DNA of 64,000 nt from positions 62,001 through 126,000 of the forward strand of contig NMRA01000681.1 of the NCBI GenBank assembly GCA_002633005.1. The letters run 5' to 3'. Of this stretch, positions 62,055-64,000 are shown piece after piece. A program made the position numbers and the translations under genes. Position 1 is the first letter of the stretch. Every line of letters starts with the position of its first letter. The notes beneath the pieces are model-generated. The model searched no databases, was not told where the DNA came from, and saw nothing but the letters and a program-made list of their open reading frames with translations. This DNA comes from Phoronis australis (Eukaryota; Phoronida; Phoronidae).

Positions 62055-64000
62055 CTGAAACAATGGACCAAGGCGTGTTACATGATAGCTAATACATCAG
62101 GACTGCCACCCATAGACTCATGACATTAGCTTGCAGTTGTGACAAAAACTGTCCAGTTACGGAATGAAAAGATGAATTCTATCATATGATTTATGAATTT
62201 AAACTTCAAACATCACCAACCAATCACTTGAGTGGCTGCCATTTTGTGTTACATTATATCAGTATGGTCTCGAGCGCTCACCAAACCCTCAGCATTTGGT
62301 CACAGGATTTTGCGTGGTCTCAATTGTCTCACAAAAAGTTGGTCCATAAAATGCTCCACAGATTTACAGGGGAGGGGACCCAAAAAGAGCTCTAATTTAC
62401 GTTTCATCCAAATTGTATGTTTACATCATTTTTCCACATTTTAGATGATGTAGACAGTAGATACAAGAAATTATTTTGGATGAAATTGAACATCACACTA
62501 AGCCACAGTGTGTCACAATTGTTACGGTCTGCTTTTCCAAAAACTGGTACTTGAAGCACAAACACACCATGCAGGTGGGATTTAGGCATGAACAATCTAC
62601 CTCATAGAAATTAAGTAATCCGAAAGTTTGCAGGTCAAATCTCCAGAGACTGAAACTATAAAATCTACCAATAAAATCAGAGTGAATATACTCGGAGGAT
62701 TGTAGAAGATCCATATGGAGGATCATTGTAAGTAATAATCTTAGTCATAACGACAACTGCTTGTAAGAAATGGCACATTGATATTTTTTTGGGGATACAT
62801 CAACCTATTCCTGAAAGTTGCAAGGATTCTGGCTAAAGCAGGTCAATTGCTGTGACTGTTAAAGGAATTTTGCTCAATTTCTAGTCTCCTGAAATTAACC
62901 TTCAAATACTCAATAGAGAAGCTTTGGCGATTTCGTTCAAATGAGAATAAGGCGATCAAGTCACTAACAACTCAGCATTCATGGCAGCGGCCATGGACAG
63001 TAACAATAAGAATTCATCTCTATTCTGTTCTCAATTGTTTGAACAAAGATGAAAATTAGTTCCTTTGGTATTGTAGCAGTTTGTAGCAAGAAATGGACGA
63101 CACACTCCAGATGGCCCTTGACCGAATCTACATACCAAACTTCAATAGAATACCTTAAAGGAATGCAAAGCAAAATTTTGAAAAATGTCCATCACAGCTC
63201 CATCTTTGATCCGGTTATGCCACAGAGCAAGGGGCTTTGATATTTAACAAGATAAATGTTGTGTGCGAATATCATGTCAATCGGACAAAAAATGTGACAA
63301 ACACAAAAAAATAAATTTCGCAAAGTAAAAAGAACAGTAATAACATAGAAATGCACAGTAGACGGAGAACAATTTAGCTTAACGTGAATACAGCTAAAAC
63401 ACAATGTATTCAGGTAGGAAGGCAGCTGCACAGCATTAAACAATAAAATATTAAACACAATTGCACAAGAGAATACAATACAAACAGCACGTACGCCATA
63501 GCTGCAGGTTGAGAGGTCTGATTAGCATTCATTTTGTACTAGAATATTTCAAAAAATCCCTATTATCTAAATTTTGAAACATTCAATAAATTTGTTTACA
63601 AAGGCAAAAAAATCAAATATTTGTTGTTTCTCTTATAAACAAACCAAATCTTCATTTCAATTTTCATAAACTGTTTTGAGACATCATGTCAAAATTTTGC
63701 TTAAAGCAGCAATAACCAACTTTTGATATAGACCATTTACCATAATGAAATAAGTCTCATATTGTTCCTTAGTAAAATTACAGATGATTTCACGGCTTAG
63801 AAAAAACTGACAGTTCATCTATATAATGTTTTCAGACTAGGATATTCAAATTGGCTTGTCATGGTTTGTCACTTTATGGACAGCGCATGGTCTCGAGGAA
63901 TAATGAACTGTCACATCTCATCAGAGTAATGAATGAGATGAGACCACTATTTTTGTCAAAGTGACAGTAAGTTCATTCAATTCTTGGATGGTACACAGGT
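62055..64000. other. Upstream part of the MADF gene or intergenic DNA; no exon recognised
   Basis: I looked on the minus strand for the start of a MADF domain (hydrophobic stretch with LIxxVxxxPxLWD and aW) and found none. AT-rich sequence, with a dispersed repeat near the right edge. Confidence 0.4.
63695..63790. repeat. Dispersed repeat family, copy 3
   Basis: Contains CCAACTTTTGATATAGACCA and ATAATGAAATAAGTCTCA, matching the copies at 9620 and 19369. Confidence 0.5.

Noticed and set aside
1-64000. CRISPR array, bacterial operon or prophage
   Set aside because: Spliced eukaryotic genes and transposons throughout. The tandem repeats have no unique spacers, and no cas-like or phage-like genes are seen.

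Overview
The window is nuclear DNA of a multicellular animal. It has spliced genes with long AT-rich introns, GT-AG junctions, many transposon remnants, satellites and one assembly gap of 430 N. It carries a stomatin-like-1 gene (SPFH plus SCP2 domains) together with a metazoan-type universal stress protein. That pairing, the Kolobok-type transposons and the overall texture suggest a marine invertebrate, perhaps a hemichordate, echinoderm or lancelet. The species is an inference only. There is no bacterial-style operon structure, and the genes look functionally unrelated.

Layout. (1) 496-2817 (+): the 3' four exons of a fatty acid hydroxylase/sterol desaturase family protein with three histidine boxes. 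(2) 2849-5300: a decayed satellite with a ~115/235 bp period, followed by a foldback repeat. (3) 14809-6050 (-): a complete nine-exon STOML1-like gene (430 aa) whose exon phases all join. (4) 19300-48628 (+): a universal stress protein gene with four downstream exons and two candidate first exons (19300 and 20587). These encode similar N-termini and are separated from exon 2 by more than 21 kb of repeat-rich intron. (5) 54147-55082 (-): an intact, single-exon beta-1,3-galactosyltransferase (GT31). (6) 59956-62054 (-): the 3' two exons of a MADF/BESS-type DNA-binding protein.

Mobile DNA. The USP introns hold two copies of one Kolobok-like transposon family (TTAA target site). Its THAP transposase and P2X7-C-terminus-like gene read towards each other. 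The copy at 44242-46178 is young, with 158 bp TIRs that show one difference, but is internally deleted. The copy at 26623-28044 is old and broken. Other elements include a 289 bp MITE with 20 bp TIRs and a 5 bp duplication (32466-32754), a 94 bp near-perfect palindrome flanked by an 8 bp duplication (50109-50202), a 950 bp TIR element carrying a tRNA-like segment (52453-53402), several foldback and dispersed repeats, minisatellites, and a ~150 bp repeat array that collapses into the assembly gap.

Exon boundaries were read by eye from splice consensus, phase and family similarity. No alignment, expression data or database search was available.
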